This document shows positions 33,225 to 45,900 of a stretch of 64,000 nucleotides of DNA, piece by piece. The position numbers and the translations under genes were made by a program. Source of the stretch: Lasiosphaeria ovina (Eukaryota > Ascomycota > Sordariomycetes > Sordariales > Lasiosphaeriaceae); assembly GCA_033439765.1 (NCBI GenBank), contig JAULSN010000005.1, positions 310,001 through 374,000 on the forward strand, in the 5' to 3' direction. The first letter of the stretch is position 1, and every line of letters begins with the position of its first letter. Below the pieces are notes generated by a model. That model was not told the DNA's origin. It worked only from the letters and a program-made list of their open reading frames with translations, and did not search any database.

Positions 33225-34448
33225 ATGGACTCTTCCGACAAAGGCTTTCCGTCATCAGCAGAGAGCCTCTTGAGCAGACGAAAGAAGGAGATCGTCGAGA
33301 GATCTTTGAGTATGGTTAAACGGCAGCTGGATGAATGGGTTTCCGGCAACGTCTCGGAGTCAGGTGAGGGGCCGAAGAAGCGCGCGCGATACAGCCGGGC
33401 CAAGACAGAGAAAGCTCTCAGTCCCGAGCCCGGCAAGACACAGGTCAAACAAGAAGCAGACAGCCCTCGATTCGCGTGTCCCTTCTACAAGCACAACCCG
33501 AAGAAGTACAAGGCCGTCAAGACCTGCTGCGGCCCTGGCTGGACCGACGTCCATCGTGTCAAGTATGTTCCGCTCTTTGTCTGTGTTGTCAGCATGATCT
33601 AACAGGGACGCAGAGAACATGTGTACCGACGGCACACGCCCAAGGGCTTCTGCCTCCGCTGCCTTACCCCGTTCGAAAAGGACGAAGACTTGAAGATTCA
33701 TCAGCGCCAAGCTGTCGCTTGCGAGGTTGTGGAGCCCAGCACCACAACCCTGGAAGCCATTGATGAGGAGCAGGAGAGGAAACTCCGTGCCAGGGCCAAG
33801 GCAAACCAGACGAGCGAGGAAAAGTGGATAGAGACGTTCAAGACCATTTTCCCTGGCGAGAAAGTCCCGTCCCCATGTATGTCTACCCCCTCCACCCCCC
33901 TTTTTAGTTCGCACCATGCACGGGAACTAACGATACGGCTAGACTACGATTCTACCGGAGGAGCCAATGACCAACCGAGAGAGAGTCGGTTCCAGAGTGT
34001 CGACGAGCTGAAAACCTGGCTCCACAGCGAAGTGACTCGACGCATCAAGCCCGTGCTCGAGCTGGAAGTCGAGAAGCATCTACAGGTTGTCCAGAAGGCA
34101 ATGGACAAGAAGGCCGTCGCCATTGTCCAAGACGTTAAGGTCCAGATCCTGCGAATGTGTCAGTGGACTGAACAATGTGCCTCGCCCGGCTTCGAGGACG
34201 GGTCTGAAGAGAGCCGCCCGCCAAGCCCTAGTCCGTCGTCGGGGCTGATCGACTTTGACCAGATCCTCGAAGAGCTCAGGAACGAACCGCTCGTCCCTGG
34301 ACTGTTCAATAACGCAGGAAGCCTTGACTTGAATACGTGCATGCCGCAGGGCTTCCCTGGCGAGTCTTTCACTGACTCTGGCTACATCTCCCATCCGTGG
34401 ACGGTAGACGACAATGTCGGATATGAAGTCCAACCCTACCACATGTAG
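33225..34448 (+). CDS. C2H2-like zinc-finger nuclear protein
   Basis: Exons 33225-33562, 33614-33876 and 33943-34448 encode 368 residues. The recognisable part is a finger common in fungal proteins: ACPFYKHNPKKY, then CCGPGWTDVHRVKEHVYRRH, then GFCLRCLTPFEKDEDLKIHQ. This supplies Cys and His pairs for two atypical C2H2 units. A basic stretch (KKRARYSRAK) just before could be a nuclear signal. The C-terminal half has a helical Leu/Val/Lys segment (LELEVEKHLQVVQKAMDKKA) and then an acidic, Ser/Pro-rich tail. A regulatory role is likely by family, but the target is unknown. Introns are GTATGT/CAG and GTATGT/TAG. The junctions VK-EHVYRRH and SP-YYDS confirm the splicing. Confidence 0.85.
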
Positions 34449-35959
34449 AACCACGCGAGCTCGTCCTCTTTTTTATTCTGTGTCTATGATCATGTCGGTA
34501 TCTTGACTTTACGCCCATTCAACCCGGCATCCAGCCGCTGTCCTTTACACTTGTTCTTATTTTATTGTATCGCGGACTTCTGATTCAATGGCCTTTGGCT
34601 TTTCTTGGGATCAGTGCTTGGTGCGGATGGGAGGAACACTGGCTTGCGATTGCCAAGATTTGTTGGCTTAGCTATCTCGAATTCGGCAATATCACTTTCA
34701 CTCTGGATTTGCTGGCCACGTCTCTGCTCGGATTGTGCTTGCTTGAACAGTGCAATTGATCGGGCTCGACCTGAACGGCGTCAAGGGGCATGCTGTGACA
34801 CGAGGCACAGAGCAGACATCCCGACTTCTTCCCGACATCGGCCTTGACGAAGCCCAACCCGTGTCTCGCCGTGTCTCGCCGCGGCTTCGTCTGATCTTGG
34901 GGGCCAACGCCATCCCCCCTCTTCCCCTCGCTGTCTGCCCGACGCCCCAATCCCGCCCGCCCTCTCCCCCACACTTCCTCCCACCCTCCGCCATCCTCCG
35001 CACTCGTTGCTCCTCACGCATGCATTCGGGGAAAAGGAGGGGGTGGCTGTCGGGCCAGCCATCGACGCTTGGTCTCAAGCTATCTCGGTGGAAGTGCTGG
35101 TTTTGACTCGCCCGTCAGAGTCGCCCGCTTGCCAGCCTGGCTTGCCCGTGTCTCGCTCTGGCGTGTCTCGTTGGCTGCAGAAAGCAGCACATGCCCTGCC
35201 TCTGCGCGTGCCGGCATGCTTGCGAATGTAGCTGATGCTCCTCTTCCTGCACGGCACGGCATCACGCACATACAGAGCAGAGGCAGAGGGCATCAGGTCT
35301 CGTGCGTTTCAGCTCTTGGCTGCGCAGCCTCCTCTCTCTCTCTCGCTCTCTATTGTGCTCTCTTTCCCCCGCGTCTGCCGCTTGCCTGCTTACTTATCTG
35401 CTTACTTGCCCACATGAGGATGGATGGAGGGGAGTCTGCCTTGCTCAGTGCCCAACAGCGGCACACCTGCGGCCTGACCCGACCCAAGCCGATGCCTGGC
35501 TTTGCTTTTGTCGTCCTCTCGGGCCTTCGGCATCCGTGGGTGAGCGGCTGGCTGCGCATACGAGCCGCTGCCGCCCACCTCTTGCCCTCTGGGTGGGTGA
35601 CCTGGCGTTGGCTGGTGGCTTGGGTGGCTTGACAGATGTCAATTGGGCCGGCCTGGCCGGGTGAGGAGCAACTTGCAGCTCGGTGATTGTGCGCATCGGC
35701 GCGCAGGTCAAGAGTAGCAGAATGCCGCGTCTCAAGTCGGGGACTGGCCGGTGGGTGGTGTCTTTGGACGCACCATTGTGTCCTTGGCACCGTGTTCTCC
35801 TAGTTCCCTACTTGGGCTGACTGGTGCCCGTCCCTTGAGTGCGCGGAGACGGCGAACGGTCTGCGACTGTGAACATGGCGGGTACATGTGAAAATGGCTG
35901 ACATTAGGAAGCATTGAGCAAGCCAAGGTCTTTTTCACTCGACTATCGTACAGGCTCGT
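34449..35959. other. Gene-free stretch, pyrimidine-rich
   Basis: About 1.5 kb between convergent genes. There is a CT-rich block at 35325-35375 (CTCTCTCTCTCGCTCTC) and GTGTCTCGCC repeated at about 34861-34883. Several frames of 60-190 codons are open on both strands, but they show biased composition and no domain. Confidence 0.45.
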
Positions 35960-37849
35960 CTACCAGTCGCCCCCCTGGTGCCCCATCCCCTCCGTCTCCG
36001 GGTCCCAGTCCCGCTCGAGCTGCCAGGCGTCGTCAGCGCGGATGCCGATACGCGCAATGTCACACCCGCGGTGGCCCCATTTCTCGGCGAACACGCTGCG
36101 CCCCGTGTCAATCATCATGTGCAGGCCCGTCTCGAAGCCCTCGGCGTCGCGCGCAAACGGCTCGCCCTGCCCACCCGTCTGCCGCAGCTGCCACGTGTTG
36201 CGCCACCCGCCGCCGTCGGCGTACTTGGCCTCCTCCATGCGGTACCCCACGGCCACGAGGTGCTCCCACGTCTCGCCGCGCCGCTCGACGAGCCGCCGCC
36301 GCGCCTCGTCATCGTCCTCGTGCACCACCGTCACGAGCCGCTGTTGCTGCACCGCGTCGTCCGCCTGCTCCGGCTCCGGCCCCGGGTCGCCCGCGAACGC
36401 CGCGTGGATCCCCGGCACGCGCAGCAGCGCGCCGACGTCGTCCAGCACCGTGGCCACGTCCAGGATCAGGCCCACCGTGGTCTCACCCTGCCAGTACCCG
36501 GCCCACATCAGCCGCACGTACATGTCGCAGTCGCCCGCGTAGTAGGGGATGTGCGTGTCCCAGCCGCCGACGGCCAGGATCGCGTCGCGGTTGACCAGCG
36601 TCAGGTGGTCGTACGCGAAGAAGTGGTGCGCCCACTTGGGGATCCCCGCCTGCCGCAGGTACTGCAGCACGCCCACGCATCGCTCGTACAGCGTGTAGTA
36701 CGTCTGGCTCGAGTCCGAAGCGTTGGCGGCTTCGTTCTCGAGCGAGAACACGATCAGGTCCTGGTGTGACCAGAAGTACTCGGTCCAGTTGCGCTCGAGC
36801 GCCGTCCTAGGCCGTGTCAGTGCCGGCTGGTGTGTGTGTGGAAAGGGCCAGGACAGGGCAGCTTACCATGCGAAGTAGTTTTGCAGCTGCGCAAACGTCA
36901 ACAGCGTGGGAGTCTAGGCAAGCCGGCCTGTCAGCTTCTTCCACATCTCACTTAAGGCACTCGAGATGAAAGGCAGACCCACCACCAGCACGTTCACTCC
37001 CAGCATGCCCAGCTGCGTGTGGTTGAGGTAGAAGGGATTCTGCAGCGTCAGGCGGCCCTCGGTGTTGGCGCGCATGGCGCCTGTGTTCTCGACCACGTAG
37101 ATGTCGCCCGGCGGCCAGCCCGCCGCCACGTAGCTGACGACGCACTGCAGCAGCTGTGGCCAGTTGCGCGTGAAGCCGATCAGCAGCGGCGTCGCCTCGG
37201 GATAGTGCTCCTCGTCTGCGCCGCCCCGGTTCACCGCCGGCGCCCGCAGCACGTCTGCTGCCGGGTGCGCCGACAGCAGAGGGAACGGGTCCGGCACCGG
37301 CGGCCCTGCCGGGTACGCTGGCTTGCGCGCCGGCTTCGGCCGCGGGTGCGACGAGGCCGGCTTGTCAGTGTTCCACGTGAAGAAGTCGTTTTCGAGCGAC
37401 TCGGTGGGGACTTGCTGCTGCTGCTGTGGCTGCACGGGAGCGGCGGCCTGGTCATGTTTAGACGACGCGCCTTTGCCGCTCCAGAACTCACTCTTGAGTT
37501 TGTCCTTGTGCTTCTTCATGCGGTTGGCCTTTTCTTTGGCGACCTTGGGATCCTCGGGCGGCGGCGGCGGCGTGATGGCGTCCGGGTCAATGTCCTCCCA
37601 CGCGCCGTCCACGTCGCTATCGCTGTCGGTGTCGGCGCCACGCAGCGGCGGCAGCCGCCGCTGGCCCAGCCCCGCCGACCATTCCATTACAGCAGCGGGC
37701 GAGATGGAGAAGCGCCGGCTGCGGGCTTGGGTGTTGCTGCCCGCAGCGCCGCGCCCGAGCGGCGAGATGTACACGAAGACGGCCGCCGCGAGCGCCAGCA
37801 CCAGCAGCCGGTACCGCGCGCGCACCGCCAGGTGCACCACCCTCGCCAT
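35960..37849 (-). CDS. Type II membrane glycosyltransferase-like protein
   Basis: Exons 37849-36983, 36913-36867 and 36806-35960 encode 586 residues. A short basic N-terminus and one membrane segment (LLVLALAAAVFVYI) predict a Golgi-type signal anchor. A charged, Pro/Gln-rich stem of about 190 residues follows. The catalytic-looking part starts with TPLLIGFTRNWPQLLQCVVSY and DIYVVENTG, and continues with TPTLLTFAQLQNYFAW, NWTEYFWSHQDLIV and AILAVGGWDTHIPYYAGDCD. The GWD...DCDMYVRL stretch resembles a GT-A fold acceptor/metal region of GT2-like enzymes. Sugar and acceptor are unknown. Introns (69 and 60 nt) are GTGGGT/TAG and GTAAGC/TAG. Choosing GTGGGT rather than the later GTGAGA avoids a 38-nt intron. 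Confidence 0.78.
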
Positions 37850-39992
37850 GGCGGCGCTCTGTCGGGCACGTTGCGCTTTGAGTCGGTGAGAGACGGGGAA
37901 AGAAGCAGCGTGTGCGAGAATGTTGTCTTTCACATGGTCCAGCGGTCGTTCCGTCGGCAGCTGAGACGACAGCAGAGGGCCCAGGCCAGAGACGGGCGCG
38001 GGGCGCAGGATGCATGCAATATAAATTAAATCATGTATATACAGGCGTGCATGCACCACTCACCCCCCTGCTGGAGAGATCAACACGCACGGCCAGAACC
38101 GCGGCGAGTTTCTGCACCACTCAGTCGTCGGCTCCTTGCCTGGCCGCCATCGCCACCAGCGCGGCGGATCTCTACGCGAAACAGGGACAAGCCAAAACAA
38201 CACGCGAGCGTTGCGCTGCGCTGCGCTCGTGGGTGGGGGTTAAATATCGTCCACGGTCGACCTGTTCCCGTTGCTGGGCTGCCCGTGGGCGGGCTAAGAC
38301 GTGGTGCGGCAGACGGCTGATGTCGCAGGCAAATTAGCTCCGCGCCGCCCGTCTTGGGTGTCCTCGCCGCTTTTGTACCCTTCGTTGCGTTTTGTGTTTG
38401 TAAATCATGTAGATACATTGCATGTAGGTCCATGTCGTTCACATTGTCGCGATGTAAATACGTAGTCGATCCAATCGTAAGCTCAGTTCGCATGTTTTTC
38501 CAAACAACCATGCATAAACATATTGCATCTCATCAGCACATATTTCACTTAGGGAACCAGGGTCAACAACGCCTTCACACCACCATCCATTGAATAGTAG
38601 CATGGATGGCCCATCACATGCACGGTGAACGAAACTACACTTAGTCTCGCAAGGTTCAGGGACGAAGCGTGCAAAACCTTGTCCTGTACGCGTTCCAAAA
38701 ATAAGCCAGATGGAAAAAAAGAAGGTTCACCCCGGCGTGTCTGAGGTTGCATCGCTAGGCTAAAGTATCCTATCCCCCAACGGTGCGGGGGCGGGTTAAA
38801 GCGAGTGCAGGCAACATGTAGGCAGGGGAGGAAAGGCTGGGGAATCAGGGGGTGAAGGAAAGGTGAGGATATATTCAAAAGGAAAAGACGTTCCCAAATG
38901 CCATGTTTACAAGTGTGGTTCAGGACTTGGTGTAAGCATGTCATTCTGTCTAAGACTACAGATTCAAGATTTAGAATAGAGATATTAATCTGGCTAAACT
39001 ACCTCCCCACCTTGCCCAGAGAGAAGCCATCGAGTCTTGATTCTCACCTCCCTTCCCATCTGCAACCTCAGGTCCCGAGGTGAAGATCAATATATTTAGA
39101 GAGATTTAACGATCATCACTCTTGTCGCACTCGAGCTTAAGCACTGAAGTGAGCACGGCGATAGAAACCATTTGCTACATTCCAGTTCGATACTCTTTGC
39201 AAACTCTCAGACAAAGCTTTACGACTCATCAGATAACCACCTCACTCCACATCACATCACATAATCACTTCACCTCACATGACCACTTCACCTCACATGA
39301 TCTCACCCATCTCACGTCCACGGACACTCATACACGAGTTTTGACTTTCATTTTATTTTTCCCTTCATGTAACCTCCCCCCAGGGCTCGGCAACCAACCC
39401 TATTAACAGGATATACACAACCACCACAACCACAGTCCACAACCACATAACCCCCACCACCCCTACAACGAACACAACAACACCGCCAGCATCTCGTGTC
39501 ACCACGACCCGTCTTATATTCGTTTTACTGTTTAACAAAGAAAAACGGCAACCTGCCAGCAAAAGAAAGAGGGTGGGATCTATCGCCCCGCCTGCCCTCG
39601 TAGGGCGCAGGTAGGTATGTAACGCAATGCAACGCAACGCAACGCAACGCAACCGTAAAAAGAACAAGAACAAGAAGTAGAAAGAAGTAGGAAGAAATGA
39701 GGGGCGGAGGTTATCCAGAACACCCACCACCCACCCGGTCCCCAACCCGTCCGTCCGTCCGCGACACGGGCCAGAAGCAAATAAAACACCCCCGTGGCAT
39801 GTATGTAACCGCAAGAACAAGCAACAAGAAGCGAAGGGGAAGAGAACACAAGAAGATAAAAAGGTGGTATATCCTGAAGCAAAAACACAAATTCAAACAG
39901 ACGCGAACGCAAAACGACGAGAAGTCTCCCACACCACTGCTCAACCCAAGCTCCGTCTCCCTTCATGGCCCGCCCCCAGGCAGACACAACGG
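37850..39992. other. Gene-free stretch with short tandem repeats
   Basis: About 2.1 kb. It includes two copies of a CACTTCACCTCACATGA unit at about 39266-39300 and an (AACGC)n run at 39621-39653. The promoter of the glycosyltransferase-like gene and the 3' UTR of the DOCK gene must lie here. No gene is recognised. Confidence 0.45.
39621..39653. repeat. (AACGC)n microsatellite
   Basis: Six to seven 5-bp units with one variant (AATGC), in the region downstream of the DOCK gene. Confidence 0.9.
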
Positions 39993-42900
39993 CTACTCCT
40001 CGTCCAAGCTCGTCATGAGCCCATTCCCTCTGCTGCTCTTCTTGCCCAGACGTAGGATGCTCAGCCTCTTCTTGACGCTGCCGACGTTGAGCAGCACGCC
40101 GTTGCCCGCGTGGTCCGCAGCGCGTTCCTTATCCCTGCCGAAGGACGTGGCGGCGGCGGTTGAGGCGTCGGAGCTCTCGCGGGCACCACCAGCACTAGCG
40201 CCCGAGTCCGTGACCCAGTCCAGGCCGCTGGCGCCGCCGCTCATGTCCGCCGCGCCGTTGATGTGGAGGCTGGGCCGCGTGTTGTCTGGCGACGAATGGG
40301 AGGCGCGGAAGAAGCTGCGCCGGTTCGGGTTGTCCTTGCTGCGGCTTGTCGAGGCCGAGTTCTCCTCGAACGCGTGGTGTGCGCCGTCCCCGTTGATTAG
40401 GAGCGGGGGAAGTGTCGGCGGAGGGGGGCGCTGCTGCTGTTGCGGCTGCTCCTTGGGCTGCTCCTTCTTACGGCCGCCCAGGAAGCTGAGGCGGGCGCCG
40501 CGGCCCTGTCGCACCGGCTGCACGGCGACGTCGTCGGCGCCAAGGCCGTTGGCTGCCAAGGGCGCGGCCCCGGCCAGGTTCTGCGGGTGCAGTGTGCCCC
40601 CGAGGGTCGACGGCGGCGAGCGGGGCCACGTCGGCGACGGGCTGGCATTGGCTTCGCGCGCTGGCTGCGCCGGAGTGAAGACGGCAATCTCTGGCGCAAA
40701 GGTGCTTTCAAAGTCTTGGAAGAGTAAGTACGGACCACGGAAAGGAAATGCCAGAACATCAGACTCACATCGCTGAAGATCCTCGAGGTGCCGGGTGAGG
40801 ATCGGGTTTGAACTCCGGGCAAATGTCATCAGACACCGCTTGTTCAGGATCGCATGGTCCACCAGCGCCATCTTGATTGCGTTTTCCTGGGCGTCGAGCT
40901 CGGGCGGCTCGGGTTCCATGCCGTCGTCGCTGCCCGCCTCTAGTGAGTCGCCCGCTCGGGACATTCCCGGGATCAGCTCGCGGTAGCACATGACGCTGCT
41001 CTCCGAGTTGGGATTCACGCTGATGCTGACGGCGTCCAGGAGCAGCTGCGCCGCTTCGTCGCCGCCGTCGCCCTCGGCCACCTTGCGCTCGACAGTCGCC
41101 ATCTCTGCCGTCTTGCGCACAATGCGCTCCAGCGCCGTCTCCTTTGGCGACAGACGCACCTCGTGCGTCGAGACGACCTCGCTGCGCCGCAGAATGGTCG
41201 GGAACGACTCGGCCGTGGTGTAGACAATCTTCTCCGCAAAGTGCTCCGTGACCGGGCCGCTCGTGTTCCGCCGGGAGCTGACAGAGAAGGCCTGGGGGTG
41301 GTTGGACACGAGATAGTCTCGGATGACCTGCGGCACGCGTGCGCGCTGGTAGACGTGGTGGCTCAGGTCGCGGTGGGGGCTGAGAGCCGAGATGACCAGG
41401 AACTGGCCCTCCAGGTCGTCAATGTGCTCGCTCGCGACGATCTGCGCAGACGGGTACATCTCCTGGATGCGGTCGGTAAAGGCCGACGTGCGCTCGGTGG
41501 GCGAGCCCTCAAAGACAAAGTCTTTGTCGCGCACGCTGGTCGGGAAGCCCAGCCCCTTGTACGTCACCTTGAAGTACTTGGGCACCAGCTTGTCGCTCTT
41601 GGCGATGATCTCGTAGATGTTGGCAATGGCGCGCTCCGTGCGGGCCAGTTTGGAAAAGTCAAAGATGTTGGTCTCGTACTGCACCTGCAGTTCCTTGTAG
41701 GCCGAGAGCGCACGGCTCCATGCCTCCCCGTCCTCAAAGTGCTTGATCATGTCAAAGTAGATCCTCTCCTTGCGCTCAAAGTGGGACTGCGTGGGAAACT
41801 CAGGGTCGTGGAGAGCAGGCGTCGCCCTGTTAGGGTCCCAGTCGTAGAGGTCTGCGTGCAGCCGGAGCGCGAGACCGGCCTCGGCGTGGTTCCGGGCGTC
41901 GGCCTGCAGGTTCGCCAGCTGGTGCACGTAGCGGACAAAGATCTCCTCCTTCTGCATGTCGCGCAGGAACTCCATCAGCCTCAGGCGGTGGATGAGATGC
42001 GACGCCTCCCCGGACCCGTCTCCGCTGTGGACCGCCACCAGCAGGTCGAGGAACTCGTCGACCGTGCCCATGAGCTCGCGGAGAGCCAGGTACAGGGGCT
42101 CGTCCGGCGTCCGCGACAGCGGCTCGAAGCGGCTCAGCAGCTCGTTGACAAACAGCTTCTGCAGTATGCTCTCGGTCAGGGGTTTGGTTTTGAAGTAGAC
42201 GTCGAGGCAGTCGATCATCTCGGTCTGTATGACCGACAGGTCCTCGCTCAGCGTCCACTCGCTAACAATCATTGTCTGCAGCACTTCAACCGCCATGCGC
42301 CGGAGCCCCTCGTGCACGCTGAGGCAGAGCTCGACAATGGGGCCAACAAGCGTCGGCACGTACTGGACCTGGTAGCCGCCCATCTTGGAGAGGCCGTATC
42401 TGCTCCTTTCCTCGAGGCTGGTCTCCCAGCCGATGGCCTCCCAGGTCCTCCGCAGAAGATCGGCCCCGTGCTCTCTGACGTCGCCGGCAATCTTCCAGAC
42501 GGCCCGCCTTTTCTGCTCGGGAAACGTTTCCAGCGCAAGCGACGGGCTCCCGACCAGCTTGAGCAGCGTGGTGAAGAACAGCTTCCACAGCTCCGTGTTG
42601 AAGTTCTCGGCCTCGTCGGGGTGGGGAAGGAAGGACTCGAGCAGGATGCCGGCGAGATACTGCAGGGTCCGCATGGTCGATTTGTGGTGGAAGATGTGCA
42701 CGCTGAGCCAGTTGGCTGGGAAAGTCTCGCCCTGCAGGATGCTCATGTGGGCGCGCAGCGAGTTCTCGACAATGATGTTGAGGTCGTCTTCGGCCAGCTC
42801 GAGCTGCATCCCGCTCGGGGAGTTGGACAGCGCAGATAGCACGGCCGAGAGCTCGATGAGGGCCTCGTCGAACAGCTCCGGCGCGGCGGTTGGCTTCGTG

Positions 42901-45900
42901 GGGAAGGGATACGAGTTGGGAAAGAGAAGCGAGAGACGCGTCTTTGGCTTCTGTTCGACGGCGCGGATGGCCAGGTACGACTGGATGATCTTGGGGATGT
43001 AGTCAGGGATCTCTGGGCCGAGGTGGTCGACCTGGCTCGCAAGGACCGAGCAGCACAGGCGGACCTGCTCCTTCCAGGGCTCCGTTACCTCGTCCGTCTG
43101 GCCCCAGTGCGGCGCAATCCACCTGACAGTATTAGCGCTCAGGGCGGATCGCTGCTCGGGGTGCGAGAAGATGTCGAGTTTGGCGTAGTTGATGATCAGA
43201 ACCAACTTGTACAGGACGAGCTTCCCTTTGACGCTGGAGCAGGAATCCATAAAGTCAATAGCAATATGCAGTATCTCCTCCGTCGTCAGTAGCCCGGCCA
43301 GCTCTGGGAGCCACGTGTGGAAGTGCTGGACGGCCAGTGTCTGGCTGCCGACCAGCACAGGCGCGGTGCTGCGCATCATGGCGTCGAGGGCCTTGAATAT
43401 GCTCCGCAGGTGGCGCGTGAAGCCCGGGCTCGTGCTCGTAATCCCGATCCCGGCCTCCTTGGCCTTTTGCTGGCCTCGAGCGTGCGTGATGAACTTGAGG
43501 ATGTGCCGCGCGACTTTGAAGGTGGCGCGCAGCTTCCTGGCCGCCTCGGGCTCGGTGGGTTTGGACAGCAACCGGGTAAAGGACCGGACCAGGCAGGCCG
43601 TGGCGTAGGGGTAGTTGAACTTGCTCTCGGCGTACTGGTCCACAAGAGGCGAAAGGTTGAACCGCCGGTCGTGGACAATGTCTAGAACCCTCACGAGAGC
43701 CGTAAACACCAGATCCTCGTAGTCGTCGTTGCCCGAATACTCGACGAGAATGCCAAACAGCGCGTCCAGGACGTCGTTCAGCAGCTTGACGACTTCGATC
43801 TCGGCGACAAAGATGAATTGCTTGAGGAGGTCCGGGATGCCTTCGCGAGACGACTCTTTCCACCCCAGGAGCCCCAGCACCACCCTGTCTTGAGAGAACC
43901 TTGTGCTGCAAAGATACGTCTCGACACGCAGCATGGCGAGGGGACCGGTCACCTCGTCCTGCACCCCCTCTCTGCTTTTAGTCGTAAACGGTAAGCTCAT
44001 ATAACCTCCCTTGCCCTGCGCGCCCGACTGGGGAGCAGAAGTGTTCTCGTCCATCTTGTACAGCAGGAGGCCATGGGGCCCGTCGTGGATAAACGCCTGC
44101 TGGTCCCAGAGGGGCATGTAGGCGATGGCGAACGGGTGGCTCGGCGCGTCTGCAATGTGCAGCACGGCATGTGCCGAGTAGACGTCTTGGGGCGCCAGGA
44201 CCAGTTTGATCGTCTGCCGCCACGGGTCTCCGCGCTCGGTGGCGACCGTCCTCCACGTGCTGATGCCCTCGGTGTTTGACGAGGGGTAGATGCAGTTGTC
44301 GATGCGCTCACCCGTCGACCTCCTGACCTCGAGCGTGACCTGGAGGTTGTGCCCGTGGATGCTGCTCGGGACCGATGTTGCGCTCCCGCCGTACCGTGAC
44401 AGCAGGGTGTGCCGGTTCAGGATGGCTTCGTCGATGGTCAGGTAGATGTCGGACCTGGGCTTCGTCGGCGCGCCGGTGAAGCCCATCTTGTTGGTCTTGC
44501 AGACGCCCGAAAGGATGGTCGGGGTGGCCTTGATGAGCGCATCGGCATCGGGGTTGTTGAAGGCCTTGAGATGGACGTGTAACCGTTCGGCGCGCCTCGA
44601 CTTTTCGTAGTGGCCCGTCTTGCTCTCCATGACTTCGCGTATTATCGGGTCCCAGTCCTCGCTGTTCTCCTGCCTCTCCGACGACAGCCGTGCCGACGGC
44701 GCCCATATGCTCACGACATGCTCGACGTCCTCGTCCTGCTTCATGATGGAGCTCAGCTTCAGGACGCCAATGCCGAGAGTCCTATCCGCCGTCGTCTGCG
44801 TGGGCTGGAAATCCACCGAGGCTCGGCCGCTTTTGGAGTTTGCCGTGCTCGGGGGCGGGCCGTCTCTGCTCTCGGCGCCCGCCGTGGTCTGGTGGACCTC
44901 GACCTGCTCCGACAAGACATCCAGTTTCGGGTTCCCTCTCGAGAAGGCCGACCGCGTGCTCTTCCCCCACATGAGGCTCCTTCGCATGGATTTGTTGCCG
45001 GCCGACAGCGGAGGCTTTGACGATTCCTTGGACGAGAACTGCGACAGACCCTGCGCCATGGAGCCAGACCGCGAGCTGGGCTTAACAGCCACGACCTGCT
45101 GGGGCGCGTGGATCTTGACCACGAGAAACAGCTCCGACTCGATCGAGGGAATGTCGCCAATGTCGGCGGCAGAGAGGTCGGCGAACAGGGCGCGCATCTG
45201 CGCATTCCGGGCCAGCTGTCCCATCTGCCCGCCCGCAGGGACCTCGACGATGTAACTCTCCGAGAGGGGCGCCAGAGTGCCTCCCGCCGGTTTCGTCGCA
45301 AGGTATAGGACCAGCGTCGTCGACTCGGTTGACGCGCCGGCGAAGCCTTTTATGTCCACCATGAGGTGGTGCAGGGCCGTCAGCTCGACCGTGTGCGTCG
45401 GAGGCTCGTTCAGGAGGCTCATGACGGACTGCAGCCTTGTTATCTCCACCACAGAGTCGTCCCCGGTCAAGACGCGCCCTCGTTCGTGCGGGTCGCGCAC
45501 GATGACCTCGCCCCCGCAGAGCTTGTTGACGCGCACCAGGTCCCACACCGTCTTCTCGCGGAGGTTGTTGAACTCCCAAGCCGTGAGCACGTCGTGGAGG
45601 AACTGCTGCCTCGAAAAGTTTAGGTTCATGATGAGCTGCGACAGCGTGTCGAGCTTGGCGTACTGGCGCGAGAGTAGCAGCTCGTGGAGGTTGGTCGAGT
45701 GCCACTCGCGCAGGCAGGAGGCGATCTCGTCGATGAGCGGCTCCGAGGCCGACGTGGGAGTCTCGTCGCCGATCTTGAGCATGGGCACGGGAGCGGGCGG
45801 CCGCGGCACGTTGGGGTCGCGCTTCACGGGCACCGAGAGCCGTCCCAGCGTCCCGTTGGGCAGGTTCCTTCCCTTGGCGTCGAGTCCGCCGAGAGAGAGC

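Noticed and set aside
35069..35664. Frames of up to 187 codons at 34.7-35.8 kb
   Set aside because: They lie in pyrimidine-rich low complexity and give Leu/Ser-rich peptides with no conserved feature.
36914..36951. 38-nt intron (GTGAGA donor) in the glycosyltransferase-like gene
   Set aside because: Too short for a fungal intron; the GTGGGT donor at 36982 gives a 69-nt intron and the conserved-looking LGVNVLV-TPTLLTF junction.
41163..42839. 558-codon plus-strand frame inside the DOCK gene
   Set aside because: It is Val/Leu/Arg-rich antisense composition, without domains, and fully overlaps a long conserved gene.
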